Part shown: in pieces, positions 51,128-61,418 of the stretch | How positions within the stretch are numbered: position 1 is the first letter of the stretch | How the letters are laid out: the number at the start of each line of letters is the position of its first letter | Assembly: GCA_902777325.1 (NCBI GenBank) | Contig: CACYTH010000010.1 | Location: forward strand, 1 to 61,974 | From: an uncultured Coriobacteriaceae bacterium | Lineage (GTDB): Bacteria > Actinomycetota > Coriobacteriia > Coriobacteriales > Atopobiaceae | DNA length: 61,974 nt | Reading direction: 5' to 3' | Made by a program: the position numbers and the translations under genes | Notes under the pieces: generated by a model | Databases searched by the model: none | What the model was told of the DNA's origin: nothing | Seen by the model: only the letters and a program-made list of their open reading frames with translations

Positions 51128-52288
51128 GTGCGCACCGATGACTTTGATTACGAGCTCCCTGACGAGCTGATCGCCCAGGCCCCTGCCGAGCCACGCGACT
51201 CCTGCCGCATGCTCGTGCTGCACCGCGAGGACGGCAGCGTCGAGCACCGCCACTTCTACGACATCGTCGACTACCTCGAGGCGGGCGACCTCGTGGTGGC
51301 AAACCGCACGAGGGTCATGCCGGCGCGTCTGGTGGGCAGGAAGACCACGGGCGCCCTTGCCGAGACGCTGCTTCTGCGCCGCCGCGAGGACCTCGACGTG
51401 ATGGGCACGGTGTGGGAGTGCCTGGTGAGCCCGGGAAGGCGCCTCAAGCCCGGGGCGGTCGTGGAGTACCGTGCCGGTGGGGCGCACGCCCCCGTGACGG
51501 CGCCCGTGGTGCTCACGGCCGAGATCCTCGACTACGTGGAGTCGAGCAGGGGAGGGCGTCTCGTGCGTTTTGCTCCCGCGGAGGGCCTGTCGCTCGACGA
51601 GGCCATCCACAGGGCCGGCCATGTGCCCTTGCCGCCCTACATCACCTCCTACGAGGGAGATCCCGAGAAGTACCAGACGGTCTACGCCATGAGCGAGGAG
51701 CACTCCGCTGCCGCGCCGACCGCGGGCCTGCACTTCACGCCCGAGCTCATCGAGCGTCTGCGCGCCAAGGGCGTGCTCTGGGAGGAGGTCGAGCTCGAGG
51801 TGGGCATCGACACCTTCCGCCTGGTGGAGGAGGACGATCCCACCCAGCACGTCATGCACACCGAGCGCTATCACGTGCCCGCCCGCGTGGTCGAGGCGGT
51901 GCACAGGGCAAAGGCCGAGGGCCATCGCGTGATTGCCGTGGGAACCACGTCGGTCCGCTCGCTCGAGAGCGCCTACGACGCCTCCGCGCCCGTGTCAGAG
52001 CCGCCCGTGGTGGCCCGCCGCTTCGAGGACGCGCCCGACTCGTCTGCCGTGTGCGGCGCGGGCGACATCGTGGAGCGGGTCAACGCCACCACCAACCTCT
52101 ACCTTATGCCCGGCTCGAGCTTCCACGTGGTGGACGCGATGATCACCAACTTCCACGTGCCGCGCTCGACCCTCATGATGCTGGTCTCGGCGTTTGCCAC
52201 GCGCGAACAGGTGATGGCCGCCTATCAGGCGGCCATCGGGGAAGGGTATCGCTTCTTCTCGTTTGGCGATGCGATGCTGATCGTCTAG
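51128..52288 (+). CDS. queA: tRNA preQ1(34) S-adenosylmethionine ribosyltransferase-isomerase QueA
   Basis: The 386-residue protein has the QueA start DDFDYELPDELIAQAP, the motif HVPLPPYI, the SAM-ribose region AAPTAGLHFTPEL and the end MLVSAFATRE...YRFFSFGDAMLI. It adds the ribosyl group of SAM to preQ1 in tRNA to give epoxyqueuosine. GTG at 51128 follows AAGGAGG; TACAAT at 51088-51093 is a plausible -10. Its stop codon TAG lies in CTAG, which also supplies the stop of the convergent gene. Confidence 0.95.
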   Translation: MRTDDFDYELPDELIAQAPAEPRDSCRMLVLHREDGSVEHRHFYDIVDYLEAGDLVVANRTRVMPARLVGRKTTGALAETLLLRRREDLDVMGTVWECLVSPGRRLKPGAVVEYRAGGAHAPVTAPVVLTAEILDYVESSRGGRLVRFAPAEGLSLDEAIHRAGHVPLPPYITSYEGDPEKYQTVYAMSEEHSAAAPTAGLHFTPELIERLRAKGVLWEEVELEVGIDTFRLVEEDDPTQHVMHTERYHVPARVVEAVHRAKAEGHRVIAVGTTSVRSLESAYDASAPVSEPPVVARRFEDAPDSSAVCGAGDIVERVNATTNLYLMPGSSFHVVDAMITNFHVPRSTLMMLVSAFATREQVMAAYQAAIGEGYRFFSFGDAMLIV

Positions 52289-53691
52289 CTCTTGCCGCCC
52301 ATCACGATGGCCACGACGACGGCGATCACGATGGCGATGACCAGGACGATTCCCGCGATGAGGATAAGGCGCTGCTTGAGGGTGCCGCGGCGCAGCTCGC
52401 GCTCGTTCTCGGCCAGCTCCTCTACGGCGTCCTGCTGGTGGTCGTAGTCGGCCTGCTCGCGTGCGACCTGCTCGCGCAGGGCGATGGTCTCCTGTGGCGT
52501 GGCGTGGATCTCCTCGGCATCGTCGAGCACCTCCTGGGCGTCGTTGATGCGCGTCTGGGCGTCGCTCGCGTCCTTGTGCGCCTGCTCGGAGGCGGTGACG
52601 CGCAGCTTGATCTGCTCGGAGAGGGCACGCTCCTCCTCCTGGGCCTTCTTGAGGAGCTTGTCGTACTCGTCGCGGCGCTCGTTGGCCTCCTTCTTGGCGG
52701 CCTCGGCGTTGCGTTCGGCCTGCGTCTGGGCCTGGCGCTTGTCAAACAGGGTCGTCTGGGCCGTCTCCACCGCCACGCGCATCTCCTCGGTGACAACGGG
52801 CACGTCGGCTGCGGCGGCGTCGCGATGCGCGGTGACCGAGACGAGCTCGTTCTGCAGTCGCGTGATGGCCTCGGGCGAGCTCTTCTCGGAGTTCTGCGCG
52901 TTGTCGAGCTCGGACTGCAGCTTGCGCAGGCGCTCCTGAGCGGTGTCGACCGTCCTGTTGGCCTGCGCGATGCGCTGGTCGCGGCGCTTGGTCGCCTCGG
53001 CGAGGCTGCCCTCGGCGCTCTTGGTGGCGCGCTTGGCGTCTGCGAGCGCGCGGGCCATGTCGTCGGCACGCCCCCGGGTGGACTCGGCCACGTTGCGATA
53101 CGGCCTGAGCTCGTCCTCGTGGCGGTTCTTCATGATGGAGAGCTGGCTCTCGAGGTCAGCCCTCTCGGCATCGGCGGCCTGGGCGCGCTCGTTGGCGTCG
53201 AGCAGGGCGTTGTTGGCCTCTTCGAGCTCGGCGGTCTGCTCGGCTACGATCTGCGGGTAGCGCTGCTCGACCTCGATGCGATGGCGCAGGATGATCGTGT
53301 GGTCTTCCAGCTCCTGCTGCATGCTGCGCAGCTGCTCGCGGGCGGACGAGTGCATCTGGGATGCCTCGCGCACGCTCTTGAAGGCGGCGATGCCCGCCCT
53401 GAGCGACTCCTGCGCCCCGCGTGCGGCGTCGCTCGCCATGGAGAGGGGCTTCTTCTCGGGTGCCGCCTCGGACTCCGCGTCTTTGGGCTCAGCGTCGTCG
53501 GGCAGCGTCTCGACCTCTGCCACGGGCACGTCATCGGTGCCCTCGCTTGCATCGGCGGGCTCGTCACCCAGGCTCGAGAGGTTCTGCACCGCCTGCTCGA
53601 CACGCTCGTCTGCGACTTGCTCTGCGGGAGTGGTGCCCGTGCCGACGCCGGCGTCCTGCGTCTCGTTGGGCTGTGAGGAATCCTGCATCAT
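52285..53691 (-). CDS. Tail-anchored coiled-coil protein of unknown function
   Basis: The 468-residue protein has an acidic, disordered start (about 1-85), some 340 residues of nearly continuous coiled coil (Q/E/A/R-rich), then one C-terminal membrane helix (RLILIAGIVLVIAIVIAVVVAIV, about 443-465) and a few last residues. It should be held in the membrane by its tail with the coil in the cytoplasm. I recognise no family. GGGAG precedes two adjacent ATGs (53691 and 53688). It converges on queA and shares the CTAG stop. Confidence 0.8.
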   Translation of the reverse strand: MMQDSSQPNETQDAGVGTGTTPAEQVADERVEQAVQNLSSLGDEPADASEGTDDVPVAEVETLPDDAEPKDAESEAAPEKKPLSMASDAARGAQESLRAGIAAFKSVREASQMHSSAREQLRSMQQELEDHTIILRHRIEVEQRYPQIVAEQTAELEEANNALLDANERAQAADAERADLESQLSIMKNRHEDELRPYRNVAESTRGRADDMARALADAKRATKSAEGSLAEATKRRDQRIAQANRTVDTAQERLRKLQSELDNAQNSEKSSPEAITRLQNELVSVTAHRDAAAADVPVVTEEMRVAVETAQTTLFDKRQAQTQAERNAEAAKKEANERRDEYDKLLKKAQEEERALSEQIKLRVTASEQAHKDASDAQTRINDAQEVLDDAEEIHATPQETIALREQVAREQADYDHQQDAVEELAENERELRRGTLKQRLILIAGIVLVIAIVIAVVVAIVMGGKS

Positions 53692-54061
53692 GGTCTCCCT
53701 TCGGCGCGACGCGCCAAGGCGCCGCGTGGTACGTTTCGTACTCATTATGCCGCTTACCGATAGACTCCGTATACGAAAATCGGTGCCTGTTGATGCGCGG
53801 CCAACTGGGCGCATCGAGTGGTTGCCGGCCAGGCACCCTTCCCGTTCCCGCCGCTCAGGGCGGGTGCGATGTCCCTCATGGGAGCTCTTGGCTCTGTAGA
53901 AGTCTTGTGTGGGCGTTCACGCTCGTAGGACTCCGTTATGCCGTTTGTCCCATCAATCTTGCAAAGTGGGGGAAGACGCAATGGCGTTTGGGTACTATTG
54001 TCAAAGTCTGGCGTCGGAGGCACACCGCCTCCGGAGCATCTACCGAAAAGGAGAGTGCAAA
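53692..54061. other. Divergent promoter region between the coiled-coil gene and ptsH
   Basis: This 370-nt gap has no gene. A -10-like TACTAT lies about 70 nt before ptsH (near 53993). CGGAGGCACACCGCCTCCGG (near 54016-54035) is an 8-bp hairpin just before the ptsH ribosome site. The left part (53740-53800) is A+T richer and likely holds the opposite promoter. Confidence 0.5.
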
Positions 54062-54334
54062 ATGGTTTCCAAGGAGACGACGATCATCAACGCCACCGGC
54101 CTGCATGCCCGTCCCGCTTCTGTCTTCGTGAGCGAGGCCAAGAAGTACGAGTCCAACGTCACCATCAAGGACCTCGACAAGGGCACCGCCCCCGTCAGCG
54201 CCAAGTCGATCATGATGATCCTCGCTGCTGGCCTCGGCACCGGCGCCAAGGTCGAGATCGCGTGCGACGGCCCCGATGAGCAGGCCGCCCTCGACGCCCT
54301 CGTGGCCCTCGTTGAGAGCGGTTTCGGCGAGTAG
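54062..54334 (+). CDS. ptsH: HPr phosphocarrier protein
   Basis: The 90-residue protein has the HPr sites: NATGLHARPAS with His15, phosphorylated by enzyme I, and VSAKSIMMIL with the regulatory serine (Ser46-equivalent), the target of HPr kinase in low-G+C and some other bacteria. It passes phosphate to sugar-specific enzyme II proteins; the 6-phospho-beta-glucosidase at 58.2 kb uses PTS products. ptsI is not adjacent. AAGGAGAG precedes the start, and a strong terminator follows, so it is monocistronic. Confidence 0.96.
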   Translation: MVSKETTIINATGLHARPASVFVSEAKKYESNVTIKDLDKGTAPVSAKSIMMILAAGLGTGAKVEIACDGPDEQAALDALVALVESGFGE

Positions 54335-54370
54335 ACTAATCGTCGTCATAGCTGCTAAACAGCGACTCGG

Positions 54371-54402
54371 AGAGCCCGGCATCTCACGTGCCGGGCTCTT
54401 TT
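54371..54402 (+). terminator. Terminator of ptsH
   Basis: AGAGCCCGGCA (54371-54381) pairs with TGCCGGGCTCT (54389-54399), followed by TTT. Confidence 0.92.
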
Positions 54403-54508
54403 ATTGTGTCTCGCTCCCAAAACACCGAAGCGCTAAGGCGATTCGGTGGGCATGATGCTGCCGTGTTATCCTCAATGGGTATGACATCGCCAAGACGGGA
54501 GCCAATCA

Positions 54509-55468
54509 GTGATAGGACCAACCAAGCTCTGCCCCGAGGGGATCGCCCTCGTGCTGCTTGACCTCGACGACACGGTGGTCGCCGACGGGACCAGCATCTC
54601 CCCGCGCGTGATAGACGCCATCAACCTCGCGCGCGAGCGCGGCTGCATGATGGCCGTGGCCTCCGGGCGCTCCTACTCGATGGTGCCCGACATACTGAGA
54701 CGTCCCGAGTCCATGGACTATCTCATCTGCGCAAACGGGGCATCGGTGCTGGACACCATCTGTGGCACGCTGCAGGAGCACAAGATGAGCTCCGAGCAGG
54801 TGCTGTGCCTGATGGACGCCCTCGCGCCGCTGCACGCAGGCTGGTACGCCTTTGTCGGAGACACCTCCTACTTCGAGTGGAGGAGCTTCTCCTACATGCT
54901 CGCGGGGCGCGCCCCATCGGCTGGCGAGCTGGGCTCCAAGGACCTCAAGTCCCTCGAGTCCCTCCACACCGGCATGGGACGCTTCGTGCGCAGGGTGGCG
55001 CGCACTACCAAGCGCATCGCCGCAAACGACGAGGGGTCCAAGCAGGTGCGCTCCATCCGCAAGATCGTGGAGTCTGCCACCGACGGCGTCTTCAAGGTGG
55101 GCTGCTCGCTTCCCTCCGCCACTGCCTGCGAGCGCGCCCTCGAGGTCATCGACCACATCGGCGGCTTCGAGGTGGCACGCATGGGCCGCCAGGAGCTCGA
55201 GATAACGGCGGAGGGGGTCAACAAGGGCTGTGCGGCGCGCTGGCTCATGGACTACCTCAAGATCGACCCGGCCTGCGTGGTGGCCTTTGGCGACTCAAAG
55301 AACGACGAGACGCTTCTGGACGTCTGCGGCACCTTCGTTGCCATGGGCAACGGCCAGGAGTACATAAAGAGCCTTGCCAGCGACGTGTGCGAGTCGGTCT
55401 ACGACGACGGGGTGGCCCGTTGGCTCGAGCGCGCCATGGCCGAGGCGGACGGAGCAGAGCATGTGTGA
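54509..55468 (+). CDS. HAD-superfamily hydrolase, Cof type
   Basis: The 319-residue protein has motif I LLDLDDTV (Asp18, Asp20), motif II SGR, and motif IV VAFGDSKNDETLLDVCG of Cof-type HAD phosphatases. These act on sugar phosphates, nucleotides or FMN-like substrates; the substrate here is unknown. The GTG start has GGGAG 8 nt upstream. Its last 8 nt overlap tgt, so the two are co-transcribed. Confidence 0.9.
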   Translation: MIGPTKLCPEGIALVLLDLDDTVVADGTSISPRVIDAINLARERGCMMAVASGRSYSMVPDILRRPESMDYLICANGASVLDTICGTLQEHKMSSEQVLCLMDALAPLHAGWYAFVGDTSYFEWRSFSYMLAGRAPSAGELGSKDLKSLESLHTGMGRFVRRVARTTKRIAANDEGSKQVRSIRKIVESATDGVFKVGCSLPSATACERALEVIDHIGGFEVARMGRQELEITAEGVNKGCAARWLMDYLKIDPACVVAFGDSKNDETLLDVCGTFVAMGNGQEYIKSLASDVCESVYDDGVARWLERAMAEADGAEHV

Positions 55469-56636
55469 TAGCTGCGAGACCAAACCATTTGCCTTCGACA
55501 TCGTCGCCGAGGATCCGGCGACCCACGCACGCGCGGGCGTGCTCCACACCCCGCACGGCGACATCCCCACGCCCATCTTCATGCCCGTGGGGACAAAGGC
55601 CACCGTCAAGGGGCTGCTTCCGCCCATGCTCGACCAGCTGGGCACCAAGATCCTTCTGGCAAACACCTACCACCTGTCCATGCGTCCCGGTGCGGACCTC
55701 GTGGACGAAATGGGCGGTCTGCACGAGTTCATGCAGTGGCATTGGCCTATCCTCACCGACTCGGGTGGCTTCCAGGTGTTCAGCCACGGGGAGCACGTCA
55801 AGCTCACCAATGACGGCGTGACCTTCAGGGCCGTCGACTACGACGGCAGCTACGTGCGCTGGACGCCCGAGGACAACATGGACATCGCCCGCAAGCTGGG
55901 TGCCGACATCGTCATGCAGCTCGACCAGTGCCCGGGCTATCCCAGCCCCAAGCCCTTCGTGGAGCGTGCGGTGGAGCTCTCCAGCATGTGGGCCGAGCGC
56001 TGCTGGGCCGCCCACGAGGCGGCCGGTCACCTGACGGCCCAGGGCACCCCGCAGGCGCTCTTCGGCATCGTGCAGGGCGGCATGGACCTCGACCTGCGCC
56101 TGCGCTCGCTGCGCCAGCTCGAGGACACGGCGGACTTCCCGGGCTATGGCATCGGCGGCTACTCGGTGGGGGAGAGCCACGAGGTGATGTTCGAGACGCT
56201 CGCGCCGCTGGTGTCCGAGCACATGCCCAAGGGCAAGCCCCGCTACCTCATGGGCGTGGGCAACCCGACCACGCTCGTGCGTGGCGTCGCCTGCGGCATC
56301 GACATGTACGACTGCGTGCTGCCCACGCGCACCGCGCGCATGGGCTCGGCCTTCTCCAGCACGGGACGCGTCAACTTCAGGAACGCGTGCCACGCCCACG
56401 ACGCCAGCCCGCTGGACGCCAAATGCACCTGCCCGGTGTGTACCGGTGGGTACACGAGGGCGTACCTGCACCATCTGGTGCGCCAGAAGGAGATGACGGC
56501 CTCCATCCTTCTGTCCATGCACAACATCTACTTCCTGCTCGACCTCATGCGTCGCGCGCGTGAGGCGATCTGCGCCGGCACCTACAAGGAGTTCCTCGAC
56601 GACTGGATGGCGTCGACGGCAGCAAAGGACTGGTAG
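55461..56636 (+). CDS. tgt: tRNA-guanine transglycosylase
   Basis: The 391-residue protein has LANTYHLSMRPG, LTDSGGFQVFS (Asp100), the nucleophile region MYDCVLPTRTARMG (Asp284) and the zinc site CTCPVCTGGYTRAYLHHL. It swaps guanine 34 for preQ1 in Asn, Asp, His and Tyr tRNAs, the step before QueA. With queA and queH it gives the last three steps of queuosine synthesis in this window; preQ1 genes were not seen. The ATG at 55461 follows GGAG and overlaps the HAD gene. Confidence 0.96.
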   Translation: MCDSCETKPFAFDIVAEDPATHARAGVLHTPHGDIPTPIFMPVGTKATVKGLLPPMLDQLGTKILLANTYHLSMRPGADLVDEMGGLHEFMQWHWPILTDSGGFQVFSHGEHVKLTNDGVTFRAVDYDGSYVRWTPEDNMDIARKLGADIVMQLDQCPGYPSPKPFVERAVELSSMWAERCWAAHEAAGHLTAQGTPQALFGIVQGGMDLDLRLRSLRQLEDTADFPGYGIGGYSVGESHEVMFETLAPLVSEHMPKGKPRYLMGVGNPTTLVRGVACGIDMYDCVLPTRTARMGSAFSSTGRVNFRNACHAHDASPLDAKCTCPVCTGGYTRAYLHHLVRQKEMTASILLSMHNIYFLLDLMRRAREAICAGTYKEFLDDWMASTAAKDW

Positions 56637-56724
56637 CGCGAGGGTTGCGGCGCGGGGGAACGTCCCCTGCGCCGCAGCAATGCACGTGAGGCAACTGAGC
56701 TCAAGCGAATGGGGGAGCGTTTCT

Positions 56725-57966
56725 ATGGCAGGCAAATTCAACGTTCTGGTCGGTCAGTCCGGTGGTCCCACGGCGGCCATCAACTCGAGCCTCGCGGGCG
56801 TGTTCGACACGGCGCGCGCCAACGGCGCGGGCGTCCTGGGCATGCGCTACGGCATCGAGGGCCTCTTCGAGGAGAAGCTGCTCGACCTCGAGCCCGAGCT
56901 CTGCGGCCCCGTCGAGGTGCAGCAGCTGCGTCAGACCCCCTCGAGCTACCTCGGCAGCTGCCGCTACAAGCTCCCCCTGCCCGAGGAAAACGAGGAGCCC
57001 TACGAGTTCCTCTTCGACCTCTTCGAGCGCTATCACATTGCCGCGGTGCTCTACATTGGCGGCAACGACAGCATGGACACCATCTCCAAGCTCTCGGCGT
57101 ACGGCGCGCGCGAGGGCAGCAGCATCCGCTTTGTGGGCGTCCCCAAGACCATCGACAACGACCTCGAGGGCACCGACCACACCCCCGGCTACGGCAGCGC
57201 GGCAAAGTTCATCGCCACCTCGGTGGCCGAGATCGGCCGCGACTCCAGCGTGTATGACCTGCGCAACGTCACCTTCGTGGAGATCATGGGCCGCAACACC
57301 GGATGGCTTGCCGGCTCGTCCGCTCTTGCCTCGCAGGAGAACGCCATCTGCCCCGACCTCATCCTGCTGCCCGAGTCGCCCATCACCGAGGAGGCCCTCA
57401 CCGAGCGGGTGGGGGAGCTCCTGGGCCAGATGAAGTCCGTGGTCGTGGCCGTCTCCGAGGGTGCCCGTCGCCCCGACGGCTCGCTCATGGCAGAGCCTCC
57501 CACCAGCGCCATCAAGCTTGACGCCTTCGGGCACGAGGCGGCCCTCTCCGGTGCCAGCCGCTACCTGGCGTCCATGGTGGCCGACCGCCTTGGCGTCAAG
57601 ACGCGCGCCGTGGAGTTCTCCACGCTGCAGCGCTGCGCAAACCACCTGGCGAGCGCGACCGACCTGGACGAGGCCTACGCGCTCGGCGGCCTTGCGGTCA
57701 GGGCCGCGCTTGCCGGCCAGAGCGGTGTGATTCCCGCCATCAGGCGCCTCTCCGACCAGCCCTACGTGACCGAGTACATCACCGTCAACATCGCCGACAT
57801 CGCCAACCGTGAGCGCAAGGTGCCGCTCGACTGGATTCGCGAGGACGGCATGGGCGTGACCGACGACTTCGTGCGCTATGCGCGCCCGCTGGTGCAGGGC
57901 GAGCTGGTGCCGCTGTTCGTGGGAGGACTGCCGCGCCACATCCAGATGCTCACCTGGGGTCGCTAG
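56725..57966 (+). CDS. pfp: Phosphofructokinase, probably pyrophosphate-dependent
   Basis: The 413-residue protein has GQSGGPTAAINSSLAG at the start, GGNDSMDT (Gly113-Asn114-Asp115), PKTIDNDL (Lys141) and MGRNTGWLAG. The lysine in PKTIDND and the Asp two after GG are marks of PPi-dependent enzymes; ATP-PFKs have GGDGS and PGTIDND. So PPi is the likely phosphoryl donor, giving reversible fructose 6-phosphate phosphorylation. GGGGGAG precedes the ATG at 56725. The donor should be tested. Confidence 0.9.
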   Translation: MAGKFNVLVGQSGGPTAAINSSLAGVFDTARANGAGVLGMRYGIEGLFEEKLLDLEPELCGPVEVQQLRQTPSSYLGSCRYKLPLPEENEEPYEFLFDLFERYHIAAVLYIGGNDSMDTISKLSAYGAREGSSIRFVGVPKTIDNDLEGTDHTPGYGSAAKFIATSVAEIGRDSSVYDLRNVTFVEIMGRNTGWLAGSSALASQENAICPDLILLPESPITEEALTERVGELLGQMKSVVVAVSEGARRPDGSLMAEPPTSAIKLDAFGHEAALSGASRYLASMVADRLGVKTRAVEFSTLQRCANHLASATDLDEAYALGGLAVRAALAGQSGVIPAIRRLSDQPYVTEYITVNIADIANRERKVPLDWIREDGMGVTDDFVRYARPLVQGELVPLFVGGLPRHIQMLTWGR

Positions 57967-59631
<1,665 letters not shown>

Positions 59632-59661
59632 GCTCTTTGACCTGCGGTTTTGTTAGGCTCT

Positions 59662-59726
59662 GGGCCGTGGTTCGGGGCGGGTGGTTCGAAAGTGGTTCGA
59701 ATTGTCCCCGCACCGTGCCACGGCCC
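59662..59726. repeat. Direct repeats and dyad between the GH1 gene and integrase
   Basis: GTGGTTCG occurs at 59667, 59681 and 59692 (the last two extended to GTGGTTCGAA). The set lies inside a 9-bp inverted repeat, GGGCCGTGG (59662-59670) with CCACGGCCC (59718-59726). Such short direct repeats beside int resemble arm-type integrase or Xis sites. The outer dyad could also end the int transcript. Confidence 0.5.
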
Positions 59727-59730
59727 CCTT

Positions 59731-60939
59731 CTATGCCGAGAGCGCGCGATCGAACGCGTCCGCTGCGATGCGCTTGGCATCGAGATTAACGTGCGCGTAG
59801 ATCTGCATGGTGGTCTGTGGGTCGGAGTGTCCAGCGAGCTCCTGCATGACCTTGGGATGCACGCCGTTGAGAGCGAGCATCGAGAGATATGTGTGGCGCA
59901 GCTCGTGGAAGGTGACCCCGTCGAGCCCGTAGACCTTGCGGTCGTCCTCCCACCACTTGCTGAGCGTCGTGGGGTTGAGGCGGCGACCAGAGATGTTCAT
60001 GATGACGGGGCTCTGGTCGGTGAGCACTACTTGCTCGCCGTGAGCGTTGCCGTGCTTCTTGCGATCATGGTTGAGCTGTGCGATGCGCTTCTTCTGGAAC
60101 TCCTGCAGGACGTGGAGCGCGGCGGCGACAAAGTTGGACATGGGCAGGAGGCGCGTGCCCGACTTGGTCTTGGTGGTGCGGAGGTTGCTGAATACGTCGA
60201 CCGAGTGATGGACGTAGATGGTCATGCGCTCGAAGTCCACGTCGCCCCACGAGAGGCCGCAGACCTCGCCGCGGCGCATGCCCATGCAGAGCGCCAGCAT
60301 GTAGGCGCAGTCGCTGTCGTTGCCGGGGTCGAGCATGGCCACGAACTCCTTGACCTTCTCGGGGTCGATCGCGTGCTTCTCCTTGACGTCGTTGCGCGGC
60401 GGGTTCGCGTTGTCGCATGGGTTACTCACGAGGACTCCCTCCCTGACGGCCTGGTTGAACACCAGGACGAGCGTGTTGTGGATGTGGTGGACGTGCGTGC
60501 CGCTGGACGGCCTTCCCGAGAGCGTCTCTCCCTTGAGCATGGCGAGATACATGTCGTCGAGCATGGTGGGCGTGACCTTGGTGATGTTGGCGTAGCCGAT
60601 GTGGGCGCATGCGGCCTTGCAGTTGCTCTGGATGCGCTTGGCGGTGCTCGGCGCGATTTCCTTGTTGAGCGTGCGGCGCTCGATGTAGCGGTCGCACCAC
60701 TGCTGGACCGTGTAGGAGGTGCGTCCCGAGACCTTGTTCTGCTCGATCTCCTCGGTGAAGGCGCGCAGGGCGTTCTTGGCCTCGGTGTAGGTGCCGCTGA
60801 AGCGGCGCGTGCGGACCTTGTACTTGCCCGTTTTGGGATCGAGTCCCATGTTGACGCGGAGCTGCCACTTGCGGCACTTGCCGCGCGTCTTGCCCTTTTC
60901 GAGCTGCGTGATGGATCCTGTGCCGGTGATATCCGCCAT
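59731..60939 (-). CDS. int: Tyrosine-family integrase
   Basis: The 402-residue protein has an N-terminal arm-binding part (about 1-70), a SAM-like core-binding domain (about 75-175) and a catalytic domain. That domain has GMRRGEVCGL (Arg222/223), HELRHTYLS (His345, Arg348), GHSDPQTT (His371) and the nucleophile Tyr381 in MQIYAHV, so all catalytic residues are present. It is of the phage/ICE (Tn916-like) size class. Start at 60939; AGAGGGACGG upstream. It lies 5 nt after the XRE gene, suggesting co-transcription and regulation by it. Confidence 0.95.
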   Translation of the reverse strand: MADITGTGSITQLEKGKTRGKCRKWQLRVNMGLDPKTGKYKVRTRRFSGTYTEAKNALRAFTEEIEQNKVSGRTSYTVQQWCDRYIERRTLNKEIAPSTAKRIQSNCKAACAHIGYANITKVTPTMLDDMYLAMLKGETLSGRPSSGTHVHHIHNTLVLVFNQAVREGVLVSNPCDNANPPRNDVKEKHAIDPEKVKEFVAMLDPGNDSDCAYMLALCMGMRRGEVCGLSWGDVDFERMTIYVHHSVDVFSNLRTTKTKSGTRLLPMSNFVAAALHVLQEFQKKRIAQLNHDRKKHGNAHGEQVVLTDQSPVIMNISGRRLNPTTLSKWWEDDRKVYGLDGVTFHELRHTYLSMLALNGVHPKVMQELAGHSDPQTTMQIYAHVNLDAKRIAADAFDRALSA

Positions 60940-60944
60940 GTGCG

Positions 60945-61328
60945 TCACCGTCCCTCTGTGGCGAGCACGCGCTCGCGGAACTCGAGCCACTGGGTGAGCT
61001 CGTCGAGGAGATGCTGGCCGCCCTCGGAGAGCCTGCGGTAGAAGGCGTTGAGGTCGCGGCCCTCGGGCTCGGGGATGCCCTCGCGGCCAACGACGACGTC
61101 GATGGTGGTGCCGAGCTTGTCTGCGATGGACCACGCTGCCGAAAGCGGGATGGCAGAGTCTGGGCCCTGCGCGCCGCGCTCCCAGCGGGCGTAGGTGGAG
61201 TTCGGGACGCCTAGTGCTGCGGCGAAGTCCGTTGCGTTCCTGTAGCCTGCGCTTTGCCTGAGGCCGGCGAGGGCCGTCTTCCCGCGCTTCTGCGTAGGCG
61301 CGCCGGTAGATGCGTCGTGTCGTGTCAT
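60945..61328 (-). CDS. XRE-family transcriptional regulator of the element
   Basis: The 127-residue protein has a helix-turn-helix domain (about 20-80; ATDFAAALGVPNSTYARWERG is the recognition part) and a C-terminal tail RDLNAFYRRLSEGGQHLLDE ending in FRERVLA. The tail resembles the start of the next upstream protein (61419-61974). Probably the element's repressor, controlling int, which begins 5 nt after its stop. AGGACGG precedes the start. Confidence 0.88.
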   Translation of the reverse strand: MTRHDASTGAPTQKRGKTALAGLRQSAGYRNATDFAAALGVPNSTYARWERGAQGPDSAIPLSAAWSIADKLGTTIDVVVGREGIPEPEGRDLNAFYRRLSEGGQHLLDELTQWLEFRERVLATEGR

Positions 61329-61418
61329 ATAATCGAACCGTCCTTTCTTGGCTTACCCCTTGATTGGACTCGGGCCCGTGGGTGTTGCCGCACCTGCGGG
61401 CCTTCCTCTGTCGTCGGC

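Noticed and set aside
59681..59710. tRNA 3' end as integration target
   Set aside because: GGTTCGAATT looks like a T-loop, but no acceptor stem or anticodon arm can be folded around it, and there is no CCA-type end before the integrase.
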